DNA of 64,000 bases. It comes from Manihot esculenta (taxonomy: Eukaryota > Streptophyta > Magnoliopsida > Malpighiales > Euphorbiaceae). The translations under genes were made by a program, and so were the position numbers. The stretch lies in the NCBI RefSeq assembly GCF_001659605.2, contig NC_035172.2, positions 20,213,051-20,277,050 of the forward strand. The letters run 5' to 3'. Below, piece by piece: positions 10,291 to 21,562 of this stretch. The notes below the pieces were generated by a model. The model was not told where the DNA came from. It searched no databases and saw only the letters and a program-made list of their open reading frames with translations. The first letter of the stretch is position 1. Each line of letters starts with the position of its first letter.

Positions 10291-10811
10291 GCCCTCAGTC
10301 GGTTGAAAGATAAGGATTGCCTCTTTCTTTCACTTTTTGAGGTGAGACTCTGTCTTCCTTAAGTTTTCTTCATGTTTTCATTAAATCTTGCAAAGATATG
10401 ATTGATTTTTATGTTATTTTGAAGGTTTTAAGCTAAAACCACAAAGTTGTGAATTTTGGAGAGTTTGAAGGAGAGTTGCTCCAAAACTCCACGTTAGGAT
10501 CGTTCATCTTCTTGGTTTTAAGAGGTAAGTGAAGATCCTGAGCTTGTTTTCATGATTTATGGAAGATTTGTAAGGTTTTGGGGGAGAGTTGCATGATTAG
10601 GGTAAAAGAGAGTTTTTTTGATATTTTTGTGAGAAAAGCTTGTATATGTGTTATATGTTTTGTGTTGTTGGGGTTTTAAGGTAGTTTCTGACCCCTTTGA
10701 GCATATACTTGGGTGTATGCATGTTGAGGAGTTGAGGTGTTTGAGTTGGAGGAAGATTTGTGCATTTTGGCGTGAGGCAGAGCAAGGTTCTGCCTTGCTG
10801 ATGAACCCAAC

Positions 10812-11080
10812 TTCGGCCGCCGAAGAATGGTTCGGCCGCCGAATGTGCTGAGGAGGTGGCTTCGGTTGCCTAAGCTTGCCCCCGAGCCTTTGGACTTTCG
10901 GCTCTGGAGGGGAGTTTCGGCCGCCGAAGATGCCCCCGAAGGTTAGAGACTTTCATCTCTGGTCAGCCCCCGAAACTTGCCCCCGAAAGGGTTCGGCTGC
11001 CGAAAGTTGAGATTCGGCCGCCGAAGGTGCATGAGTTTTGGCTCTGGAGAGGACTTTTGGCCGCCGAACCTGCCGCCAAA
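10812..11080 (+). repeat. Downstream palindrome cluster, element B 5' LTR
   Basis: TTCGGCCGCCGAA occurs at 10812 and 10831 and several times further on, with TTCGGCTGCCGAA near 10989. Half motifs such as TGCCCCCGAA and ACTTTCG(G/T)CTCTGGAG spacers alternate with them, so the whole cluster looks like a degenerate tandem module. Confidence 0.85.
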
Positions 11081-11464
11081 AGTGTCCTGTCCAGCCTTCC
11101 TTTGCATGCTTTGCATGGATGTTTAAGTGAGTTTAAAGGGATTCTTGGGGAGTTTAATAGAGTTGTTCATAAGCTAGTTTGGTCCCTCATTTGAGTCCAT
11201 CTGTGTAGGCACAGACCAGAGGAACCAGAGAGAGTAGCAGTGAGTACTGCTCCAGAGTTTACAGAGCCTGCGGAGTCAGTCCAGATAGTCAGAGGTGAGT
11301 GGAACTAAACTTAATTCTTTTAATTGACAAATGAAATGCTTTTAGCATAATTTATGCATCATGAGTATGCAGTAGGTTGTTTGCATTAGAATCCACAAAT
11401 ATGTTGCATTGCATAGTTATTTGTTGATGTGGGTGAATGCTGAATGATCCAATAGTCTCTGAGA

Positions 11465-11617
11465 GAAGTCCAGGAGCCTTTGACTATGCCTTGGCAGGTA
11501 TAGAGAAGTCCAGGAGCCTTTGACTACGCCCTGGCAGGTATAGAAAAGTCCAGGATCCTTTGACTACGCCCTGGCAGGTATAGAAAAGTCCAGGAGCCTT
11601 TGACTACGCCCTGGCAA
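11465..11617 (+). repeat. Four 40-bp tandem stem-loop units, element B 5' LTR
   Basis: Each unit carries AAGTCCAGG and, 15 bases on, CCTGG-CAGGTATAG. The CCAGG and CCTGG arms can pair. The sister 3' LTR has only three units (18967-19083). Confidence 0.88.
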
Positions 11618-12307
11618 TGGTAAGTACACAGGTGTTATATACACGTATACATATATGACAGGAAGACCAAGTGCTCGATTCTACGCCCTGGCACGGTAGA
11701 GCTACCGGGACTATGTGGTGACAGGTTTACCCTGGATGTGGCTTGTCTGTGATATGATGCATTCCATAAGATCATGTGTTAATGACTTGTTTTACTGTTC
11801 TACTGACTGGGCTATAGAGCTCATCCCACTCCCTTAACCTAAGTCTTGCAGGTTCAGTGTACAGTGTATAGGGGAAGTCCAGCAGAGTACAGGAAGAGAG
11901 AAGAGTTTTGTAATAGAATATTGTGGACATGTAACAGTAAAGAGATGTAACAGTTGTGTATAAAGTTAGAATTGTGCTTGACTTAGTTCTTTTTGTGTTT
12001 GTAAATCTTTTGTATACATGGTCTGTTTATATAACTGTTTTATAGAGTATGTGAAAAACCAGGCTTAACAGGTATGGGTTAACCCATCTAGAGCAAGCTC
12101 TAGTCAGGGGTACAGCGTACAGAGATAGTGCATGCACAGGTTAAGCCTTGGTCCAGAGAAAAGTTTTTATTTTCACAGGAAATGTATGATCCTGTATGAG
12201 ATTTACAGGTACCCAGAGAGTATAGCAGGCTTGCTACGGGTTCTGGCGGCCTTAAGCCGACCTGAATCCTAGCGCCGGTGACGGTCCATTTTGAGGTCGT
12301 TACAGAT

Positions 12308-12321
12308 TGGTATCAGAGCCC
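12308..12321 (+). other. Primer binding site of element B
   Basis: TGGTATCAGAGCCC lies three bases after the LTR end and is complementary to plant initiator-Met tRNA. Confidence 0.93.
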
Positions 12322-12515
12322 AAGGTTCAAATGATCGGACCTATAGAGAGAGTGTCGGGCTCATAGCGGTTAGAGGAGGTCAAGCACAATAGGAAATCAT
12401 GTCCACTAGGATAGGATGTTGCGTCCTGTCTATTTGCTGCTATGCTTTATGCATGTGCTTTATTGTGATATGAGTTACTTAGATGTTGCGTTATGTGTTG
12501 TTTTTCAGGGGTAAG

Positions 12516-15500
12516 ATGAGAGGAACTCGTCGATCAGCTCGATTGACTGGAGTCCCACCAGATAGTGAGAGAATAGAGGCTCGTCCTCCTGCATTGCCAA
12601 GGGCAAGGTCTCAACGATCTAGCAGGGAAGGTACGTCAATAGACCCTAGAAGGTCTGTAGATGAGAGCAGAAGAGGTACAGTTAGAGGAGGAAGATCAGA
12701 GGAAGTGAGGGAGGCTATGGAGATGGATCAGTCCAAAGATGAAAGCATGAGTGTAGGCAGATCTGAAGAAGGTATGGGAGAGTCGCAGGAAGGCGCTCAG
12801 ACCTCAGGGTTTGGTTATCCAGCCTTTCCTCAGGACCCAGGGTATCCGATGGAAGGTATGTCGGAGTACTCTAGTTTTGTCCCATATCCTGCTTACATGC
12901 CATATGTGCCTTATCCTCATTATTACCCACCATATCCTATGTATCCACCTTCCCCTACCCATCCAAGTGCAGCACACCCAGAGCTAAATGAACCAGTACC
13001 TCCACCACCACAACCAGAACCAGTAGCTCCTGTTGCCCAAAGACATCAACCTAGCTCATCTGGAGGTAAGGTGCCAATGACAGAGTACTTGAAATTGGAT
13101 GCTCCCAAATACAATACGGGAGATGATCCATTTGAATACCTCAGATCAGTTAGGATGATAACCAGTGAATTGGGAGCTGATGATAGTAGAGCCATTGAGA
13201 TGGTGGGGTTCACACTGAAATGCAAGAAAGCCAGAGAATGGTTTAAGAATTATGTGGAGCCCAGGATGGACAGTATGTCATGGGGAGAGTTTGCCAATGA
13301 GTTTGCAGGGTGGGCTTTTCCTGATAGCTCCAGGGAGATGAAAGTAATAGAATTGGAGCAGTTGAGACAGACAGACGAGATGAGTGTTGACGAGTTTACA
13401 GATAAGTTCCTGGATTTGCTTCAGTACGTGGGTCAAGCCTATGATACTAATCAAAAGAAGGCAAGGAGATATACTATGACATTGCATCCCAGGTATTCCT
13501 CTTTGATTCTTCCAGCAAAAAAGGAAAGTTTCCACTCTATAGTGGATGCCGCCAGGAAAATGGAGGCTAGTGCCAATAGTCAGAGACAGTCAAAAGCACA
13601 GGCTTCGGGTTCTAAGGCCCCCAGTTCAGGAACTACAGGTAGCAAGAGATGGGATAAAGCAAAAGGATTAAAGAACAAGTTCTGGAGTAAAGCTAAGTCT
13701 AGTCTGGGAATGGGTAGTGGCTCAAGCTCTGGCACAGCTTATCCAGTATGCAGAAGATGCGGAAGACCACATGGAGGAGCTTGTCGATTGGGATCTACAG
13801 CTTGCTATAGATGTGGACAGGAAGTGCATATTGCTCGGGATTGTCCTCAGGTGACTTTTGTGGCACCATCCCAGCAGATGAGTTCAGGTAGTGTGGTACA
13901 GCCAGTAGTACAGCCAGCAGCTCCAGTCATGCCTCAGAGTAGTGGCAGAGGTGGAGGGAGAGGGGCAGCCTCTACTTCAGCAGCAGGTTCCCGAGGTGGA
14001 AATTCGGTAGCCCCAGCACGGATTTTCACTATGACACAGGAGAAGGCTAACACGTCGAACACAGTGGTGTCAGGTAATCTCATCATTGGGTGTTCAGATG
14101 TGTATGCTTTGATGGACCCCGGTGATTCTCATTCCTTTATTGCTTCGAGAGCCATAGAGAGATTGGGTTTGATCATTTCTGAGTTAGAGTATCCTCTCTG
14201 GGTCAGTGGACCCAAATGTGACCCATCAGTGGCAGCGTCAGTCTGTCGTTTCAGTCCAGTGTTAATAGAGGGTAGATGCCTTCCAGCTGACCTTGTGGTT
14301 CTAGACTTGACAGATTTTGATGTCATTCTAGGGATGGATTGGTTATCTGCATATGGTGCGACCTTGGACTGTAGAGACAAGGTAGTTAGTCTCAGAGACC
14401 AGGATGGGTCAGAGTGTGTCTTTAGGGGAGACAGGAGGGATACAACCAGAGGTTTGATTTCAGCCCTACAGGCTCGTCGTTTGCTTAGGAGGGGTTGTTA
14501 GGGGTTTCTAGCTCATGTGAGAGAGCTAGACAGACAGGTTAGGGAACCAGCTTCGCTACCAGTAGTCCGAGAGTTTCCAGATGTTTTTCCAGACGAACTT
14601 CCAGGACTATCGCCTGGTAAGGAGATAGAGTTTGAAATTGAATTGTTGCCTGATACCAGACCTATCTCTATTCCTCCCTACAGGATGGCGCCAGCAGAGT
14701 TAAAGGAGTTGAAAGAACAGTTGCAGGATTTGGTAGATAAGGGTTTCATCCGCCCTAGTACCTCACCTTGGGGTGCTCCAGTACTGTTTGTCAAAAAGAA
14801 GGATGGATCCCTCAGACTTTGTATCGACTATAGACAGTTGAACAAGGTCACTACCAAGAATAGGTATCCTCTACCTAGGATTGATGATCTATTTGACCAG
14901 CTAGCTGGAGCAAGTTGTTTCTCTAAAATAGATATGAGATCCGGGTATCATCAGTTGAGAGTCAGAGAGGCAGATGTGCCAAAGACAGCTTTCAGGACCA
15001 GATATGAGCATTATGAGTTCTTAGTGATGCCGTTCGGGTTGACTAACGCCCCTGCAGCATTCATGGATCTCATGAACAGAGTTTTCAGCGAGTATCTGAA
15101 TCACTTTGTTATTGTTTTTATCGATGACATCTTAGTGTATTCCAGAAATGTAGAGGAGCATGCCCAGCATCTGAGGATAGTTATGCAGACACTGAGAGAG
15201 CATGGTTTGTATGCCAAGTTCTCTAAGTGTGAGTTTTGGTTGAGGAGCATTTCCTTCTTGGGACACGTGGTATCAGCAGAAGGGATTGAAGTAGACCCCA
15301 AGAAGATAGAGGCTGTAGCTAACTGGCCCAGACCCACTACAGTGACTGAGATTAAAAGCTTTTTGGGACTGGCAGGTTACTATAGGAGGTTCGTTCAGGA
15401 CTTCTCGAAGATAGCTGCTCCTATGACCAAACTGACTCAGAAGAACCAGAAGTTTAACTGGTCAGACCAGTGCGAAGAGAGCTTTGAAGAGCTCAAGAGG

Positions 15501-17459
15501 AGATTGACACCAGCACCAGTATTAGCTCTGCCTGGTAGTAACGAGGATTTCACAGTGTTCTGTGATGCATCTCGAGTGGGATTGGGTTGTGTTTTGATGC
15601 AGAGTGATAGGGTGATTGCTTATGCTTCTAGACAGTTGAAGAAGCACGAGTTGAATTACCCCACCCATGATCTAGAGATGGCAGCAGTTATCTTTGCACT
15701 CAAGATGTAGAGGCATTACCTCTATGGGGTTAAATGCGAGATCTTCACTGATCACAAAAGTTTATAGTACATCTTGAGCCAGAGAGAGCTGAATTTGAGG
15801 CAGAGAAGATGGGTAGAATTGCTCAGTGATTATGATTGTAAGATCCAGTATCATCCGGGTAAGGCGAATGTTGTGGCAGACGCCCTAAGTCGGAAGTCAC
15901 TAGGCAGTTTATCCCATATAGCAGCAGAGCGGAGACCAATAGTGATGGAGCTTTATAAGCTCATTGAGGAAGGGTTACAGCTAGAATTGTCTGGTACGGG
16001 TGCATTGATAGCACAAATGAGAGTGACACCTGTGTTTCTGGAGCAGATAGCTCAGAAACAGCACGAGGACCCAGAGTTGATGAAACTTGCCAGGACTGTT
16101 CAGTCAGGCAACAGTGCAAAGTTCAGATTTGACAGCAAAGGGATCCTTCGCTATGGGAGTCGACTTTGTGTACCAGATAGTAGCAGTCTAAAAGAAGACA
16201 TTATGAGGGAAGCTCATAGTGCGAGGTATAGTGTTCACCCAGGAGCCACCAAGATGTATCAGGATCTGAAGAAGGTATATTGGTGGCCAGCCATGAAGAA
16301 AGAAGTGGCGCAGTTCGTGACAGCCTGTGAGGTTTGTCAAAGGGTGAAATGATAACATCAGAAGCCGGCTAGAATGCTTAACCCACTGCCAATTCTAGAA
16401 TGGAAATGGGAGAACATAGCTATGGATTTTGTAGTGGGCTTACCGGCAGCATCCAACAGGATAGACTCCATATGGGTGATTGTGGATAGACTCACGAAAT
16501 CTGCTCATTTCATTCCAGTTAGGAGTAACTATTCTGTGGATAAGTTGGCACAGGTATATCTGGATGAGATAGTGGGATTATATGGAGTGCCAGTATCTAT
16601 AGTCTCAGACAGAGGATCTCAGTTCACCTCCAGGTTTTGGCGAAGTCTGTAGAGTGCGATGGGCACAAGGTTGGATTTTAGCACTGCTTTCCATCCGCAG
16701 ACTGATGGACAGTCAGAGAGGACCATCCAGACCATTGAGGATATGCTCAGAATGTGTGTGTTAGACTTTGGCGGTTCTTGGAGGCAGCATTTACCTCTGG
16801 TGGAGTTTGCCTACAATAACAGTCATCATGCTAGCATCGGGATGGCTCCTTATGAAGCGTTGTATGGGAGGAAGTGCAGATCACCTGTTTGCTGGGAAGA
16901 GGTAGGAGAAAAAGCTCTTGCAGGGCCAAAGTTAGTAGAGATTACCAATAGAACAGTGCCTATGATCAGAGAGAGGATCAGAACAGCTCAGAGTAGACAG
17001 AAAAGTTATGCGGACATTCGCAGGAAACTGTTAGAGTTCCAAGAGGGTGATTGGGTATTGCTGAAAGTGTCTCCAATGAAAGGAGTGGTTCGCTTTGGAA
17101 AGAAGGGGAAGCTAGCTCCACGGTACATTGGACCCTTTGAGATTTTGCAGAGGATCGGCAATGTGTCGTATAAGCTGGATTTACCTACTTCTATGGAGAG
17201 AATTCACCCGGTATTTCATGTTTCTATGCTACGGAAATTTGTGTCAGATCCAAGTCAGGTTATTAGTGAGCCTAATGTGGAGGTCCTTGGAGATCTCACC
17301 TATATAGAGCAGCCAGTGTGGATTCTTGACACACAGATCAGACAGCTAAGAAACAAAGAGATTCCGATGGTGAAAGTCCTGTGGAACCACTATAATCTAG
17401 AAGAGTGTACCTGGAAGACGCGGGAGTCTATGCTCCAACAGTATCCATATCTGTTTTGA
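12516..17459 (+). pseudogene. gag-pol: Gag-pol polyprotein of element B, six stops, no frameshift
   Basis: One frame spans the whole region from [12 protein letters not shown] to the terminal QQYPYLF. In order it encodes gag with a Tyr/Pro-rich segment, two zinc knuckles, protease (DPGDSHSF, where D has DPGASHSF), RT (FIDDILVYS), RNase H, integrase (H2C2, [15 protein letters not shown]) and a chromodomain ending CTWKTRESM. Stops lie at 14499 (TAG for CAG), 15708 (TAG for TGG), 15765 (TAG for CAG), 16350 and 16353 (TGA, TAA) and 16650 (TAG for CAG). No frameshift was found. The protein would copy and integrate the element, but the stops and the changed protease motif make this copy non-functional. 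Confidence 0.92.
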
Positions 17460-17501
17460 GGTTAGTTTCCTCCTTTTTATATGTTTATATGTTTGTTTTA
17501 G

Positions 17502-17523
17502 GAACATTCAGGGACGAATGTTC
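17502..17523 (+). repeat. Inverted repeat upstream of polypurine tract (element B)
   Basis: GAACATTCA-GGGA-CGAATGTTC has one mismatch in 9-bp arms and precedes the polypurine tract at 17526-17538 (AAGGGGGGGAGAA). Confidence 0.85.
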
Positions 17524-17538
17524 TTAAGGGGGGGAGAA

Positions 17539-19769
17539 TGTAATACCCGGCTAGAGTCCGGCATCGGAATTCCTGTCGTCCGGTGGAATCCCGGATGTCG
17601 GAATTCTCTAGAAGAGTAAGCTTTATGTTTTTCTAAAGTTATATAGTATGTTTTAATGTTGTTACGTTGAAATGAAAAGAGGTTTTGCAAGAAAAGAACC
17701 AAGGCAGAAAAGCCAGGTTCGGCTGCCGAAGGTGACATTCGGCCGCCGAACATGCATGGCTTTCGGTTTCACATGTGGCCGCCGAAGGTGGTCTGGCCAG
17801 CCACCTATAAAAGGCCCTCAGTTGGTTGAAAGATAAGGATTGCCTCTTTCTTTCACTTTCTGAGGTGAGACTCTGTCTTCCTTAAGTTTTCTTCATGTTT
17901 TCATTAAATCTTGCAAAGATATGATTGATTTTTATGTTATTTTGAAGGTTTTGAGCTAAAACCACAAAGTTGTGAATTTTGGAGAGTTTGAAGGAGACTT
18001 GCTCCAAAACTCCACGTTAGAATCGTTCATCTTCTTGGTTTTAAGTGGTAAGTGAAGATCCTGAGCTTGTTTTCATGATTTATGGAAGATTTGTAAGGTT
18101 TTGGGGGAGAGTTGCATGATTAGGGTAAAAGAGAGTTTTTTTTATATTTTTGTGAGAAAAGCTTGTATATGTGTTATATGTTTTGTGTTGTTGGGGTTTT
18201 AAGGTAGTTTCTGACCCCCTTGAGCATATACTTGGGTGTATGCATGTTGAGGAGTTGAGGTGTTTGAGTTGGAGGAAGATTTGTGCATTTTGGCATGAGG
18301 CAGAGCAAGGTTCTGCCTTACTGATGAACCCAGCTTCGGCCGCCGAAGAATGGTTCGGCAGTCGAATGTGCTGAGGAGGTGGCTTTGGTTGCCTAAGCTT
18401 GCCCCCGAGCCTTTGGACTTTCGGCTCTGGAGGGGAGTTTCGGCCGCCGAAGATGCCCCCGAAGGTTAGAGACTTTCGTCTCTGGTCAGCCCCCGAAACT
18501 TGCCACCGAAAGGGTTCGGCTGCCGAAAGTTGAGATTCGGCCGCTGAAGGTGCATGAGTTTCGGCTCTGGAGAGGACTTTCGGCCACCGAACCTGCCGCC
18601 GAAAGTGTCCTGTCCAGCCTTCCTTTGCATGCTTTGCATGGATGTTTGAGTGAGTTTAAGGGGATTCTTGGGGAGTTTAATAGAGTTGTTCATAAGCTAG
18701 TTTGGTCCCTCATTCGAGTCCATCTGTGTAGGCACAGACCAGAGGAACCAGAGAGAGCAGCAGTGAGTACTGCTCCAGAGTCAGTCCAGATAGTCAGAGG
18801 TGAGTGGAACTAAACTTAATTCTTTTAATTGACAAATGAAATGCTTTTAGCATAATTCATGCATCATGAGTATGCAGTAGGTTGTTTGCATTAGAATCCA
18901 CGAATATGTTGCATTGCATAGTTATTTGTTGATGTGGGTGAATGCTGAATGATCCAATAGTCTCTGAGAGAAGTCCAGGAGCCTTTGACTACGCCCTGGC
19001 AGGTATAGAGAAGTCCAGGATCCTTTGACTACGCCCTGGCAGGTATAGAAAAGTCCAGGAGCCTTTGACTACGCCCTGGCAATGGTAAGTACACAGGTGT
19101 TATATACACGTATACATATATGACAGGAAGACCAGGTGCTCGATTCTAAGCCCTGGCACGGTAGAGCTACCGGGACTATGTGGTGACAGGTTTACCCTGG
19201 ATGTGGCTTGTCTGTGATATGATGCATTCCATAAGATCATGTGTTAATGACTTGTTTTACTGTTCTACTGACTGGGCTATAGAGCTCATCCCACTCCCTT
19301 AACCTAAGTCTTGCAGGTTCAGTGTACAGTGTATAGGGGAAGTCCAGCAGAGTACAGGAAGAGAGAAGAGTTTTGTAATAGAATATTGTGGACATGTAAC
19401 AGTAAAGAGATGTAACAGTTGTGTATAAAGTTAGAATTGTGCTTGACTTAGTTCTTTTTGTGTTTGTAAATCTTTTGTATACATGGTCTGTTTATATAAC
19501 TGTTTTACAGAGTATGTGAAAAACCAGGCTTAACAGGTATGAGTTAACCCATCTAGAGCAAGCTCTAGTCAGGGGTACAGCATACAGAGATAGTGCATGC
19601 ACAGGTTAAGCCTTGGTCCAGAGAAAAGTTTTTATTTTCACAGGAAATGTATGATCATGTATGAGATTTACAGGTACCCAGAGAGTATAGCAGGCTTGCT
19701 ACGGGTTCTGGCGGCCTTAAGCCGACCTGAATCCTAGCGCCGGTGACAGTCCATTTTGGGGTCGTTACA
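17539..19769 (+). repeat. 3' LTR of element B (2231 bp)
   Basis: It pairs with 10036-12304. A TATA box is at 17806. Two upstream palindromes lie at 17718 (centre T) and 17738 (centre C), and the downstream cluster is at about 18335-18610. Three tandem 40-bp units lie at about 18967-19083. Splice-like sites are at 18048, 18730-18731, 18800 and 19315-19316. Confidence 0.95.
17718..17750 (+). promoter_or_regulatory. Paired upstream palindromes, element B 3' LTR
   Basis: TTCGGCTGCCGAA and TTCGGCCGCCGAA start 20 bp apart, about 60-90 bp upstream of the TATA box. The 5' LTR has one palindrome here, as if 20 bp between homologous motifs had been lost or gained. Confidence 0.85.
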
Positions 19770-20757
19770 TCTACCCACTTGGACACATAATCTACTGCAA
19801 GGATGATATAAGTGTATCCAAAGGATGGTGGGAATTGTCCCATGAAGTCTATGTCCCACAAATCAAATACCTCACGGACCATGATGGGATTTTGTGGCAT
19901 TTGATTTCTTTTGCTTAGATTTTCAGTCTGTTGGAATCTTGCACATGATCTGCAAAACAAAAAGGCATCTCGAAAATAGTGGGCCAAAACAGAGCACTTT
20001 CAAGTATTTTGTGAGCTGTCTTTCTTGGACCAAAGTGTCCACCACAACTATATGAATGGCAGAATGTAAGCACTGAAGCTATCTCTTGATCTGGAATGCA
20101 CCTCCTTATCATTTGATCATAACAATGTTTCCATAAATATGGTTCATCCCAAACATAGTATTTTGCATCTTTCTTTATTTTGTCTCTAGTGTGCTTGGGC
20201 ATATCAGAAGGCAAGTTACCTGTGGCTAGATAGTTCACCATGTCTGCATACCATAGCTCATCAGTTTGGGCATGGAAGATCTGTTCATAGAAGCCATCCT
20301 CAATTTCTTTAGATTTTAGAAACTGCTGCATGGGAGGGCAAGTGTCTGTCTGAGTGGGGTGTCTGGCTGAACTGGTTTCAGTTTCTTCCTTCTGCGCAAG
20401 ATTTGTCTGAAATGGGTGAATCGCAGGACTATTGAGCTGAAGTGGTTCGGTTGGTGCGCCCTTTGTCTGCGCAAAGATCTTCTGCGTTCCACACTGAAGA
20501 GGTGCGATTGGTGCTTTGGCTTCATGCGGTTGTCTGCAGCTTATCTGCTGGATGCTGCAGACTGTTTCTTTCAGTTTTGGCTCTTTCTGGCTCTCTTCCC
20601 TGCAAAGGTCATGGTTTAGTGCATCATCTTGATTCACATCAAAAGTTTCCTGGCTCAAGCAATCAATAATATCTAAACCATAAACAAGGGACATATCATG
20701 GGGATATTTCATAGCATCATAGACATTGAATTTAATCGCTTCCCCTTCAAATTTCAT
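19770..20757 (-). pseudogene. Athila-1 protease tail, linker and integrase N-terminal half
   Basis: On the minus strand the frame 20757-19915 (280 residues) starts in the protease tail (KFNVYDAMKYP, typical of Athila). It passes through a low-complexity linker of about 100 residues with repeated APLQ motifs, then enters the integrase region (LWYADMVNYLATG, WDEPYLWKHC, RRCIPDQE, then HSYSCGGHF of the zinc domain). A frameshift near 19960 moves the sense to the next frame, which gives CRSCARFQ, DLWDIDFMGQFPPSFGY and DYVSKWV. B then interrupts it at the catalytic core. RT and RNase H, normally about 1.5-2 kb between protease and integrase, are absent, although the join is open. Confidence 0.85.
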
Positions 20758-21540
20758 GGTCTCTTTCCATCATGCACATCTATCTTAGTCCTGGCTGTGC
20801 TTAAGAAAGGACGTCCAAGAAGGATGTCTGAAGTAGTGTTACAATTGTCTTCCTTTGTATCAATCACATAAAAGTCTGCTGGAAAGACAAGTTCATCTAC
20901 TTGAACCAAAAAATCTTCTAGAACTCCTTTTGGATATACCACAAATCTGTCAGCCAACTGAATCACAACTCTGGTGTCTTTTAGTGCACCTGCATTCAAA
21001 GAATTATAGATGGAAAGAGGCATAACATTAATGGATGCACCTAAATCACACATAGCTTTCTTTATCCCAACATTGCCAATTTGCAAGAAATAGCAAACAT
21101 TCCTTTATCTTTACATTTGGTTGGGAGTTCTCTTTTAATCACAGCAGTAACAACCTCACCTACACTTACTTTTTCTCTCTCAGCAAGCTTTCTTCTGTTG
21201 GTACGTAGTTCTTTCAGAATTTTTGCATACCTGAGAATCTGTTTAACAGCATCTAGCAGAGGTATGTTGATTTTCACTTTCCTGAAGGTCTCAAGGATTT
21301 CCTTTTCTTCTTTTTCTTTTTGTGTCCTTTCAAATCTTTTTGGAAAAAGAGGTGAAATTTTGAAACTTACTTGTTGACTTGCACTTGGCTGTTGAACCAG
21401 TTTGGCTTGCTCATGCGGCTTGGAGAGGTGGTGCACTGGTTGGTCTTCTGAAACACTTGGTTCTTGCACCCTTGGCTTTTCTTCCTCAGATTTGGCCTCT
21501 TGAAGCTCTTTTCCACTTCTTAATGTGATAGCGCTCACAT
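20754..21540 (-). pseudogene. Athila-1 protease region
   Basis: The segment begins with TLRSGKEL, a conserved Athila sequence between gag and protease. It continues through IPLLDAVKQILRYAKILKEL and REKVSVGEVV, then the protease active-site stretch (CDLGASINVMPLSIYNSL) and LLGRPFLSTARTKIDV. A one-base frameshift near 21075 separates the two halves. Confidence 0.85.
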
Positions 21541-21562
21541 TCTATCTAGGATTAGTCTCAGT

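Larger units (their letters stand above)
10036..12304 (+). repeat. 5' LTR of element B (2269 bp)
   Basis: It runs from TGTAATACCCAGC to GTCGTTACA. It has a TATA box at 10283, an upstream palindrome at 10215, a downstream cluster at 10812-11080 and four 40-bp tandem units at about 11465-11617. Splice-like sites are at 10342, 10525, 11207-11208, 11295 and 11850-11851. Confidence 0.95.
10036..19769 (+). mobile_element. Ty3/gypsy chromovirus B, full length, defective
   Basis: This complete element has two LTRs (2269 and 2231 bp), a primer site, a full-length gag-pol reading frame interrupted only by stop codons, an inverted repeat and a polypurine tract. It is flanked by perfect 5-bp duplications (TCTAC) inside Athila-1 integrase. 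The LTRs differ by many substitutions and three clear indels, so B is older than A and D. The C-terminal chromodomain and the domain order identify a chromovirus, probably of the Tekay/Del type. Confidence 0.95.

Noticed and set aside
10812..11080. CRISPR-like spaced repeats
   Set aside because: Spacers are not uniform, the genome is a plant's, and the motifs lie in retrotransposon LTRs.
12308..12321. tRNA genes at the primer sites
   Set aside because: Only 12-18 bases complementary to a tRNA 3' end are present; no cloverleaf.
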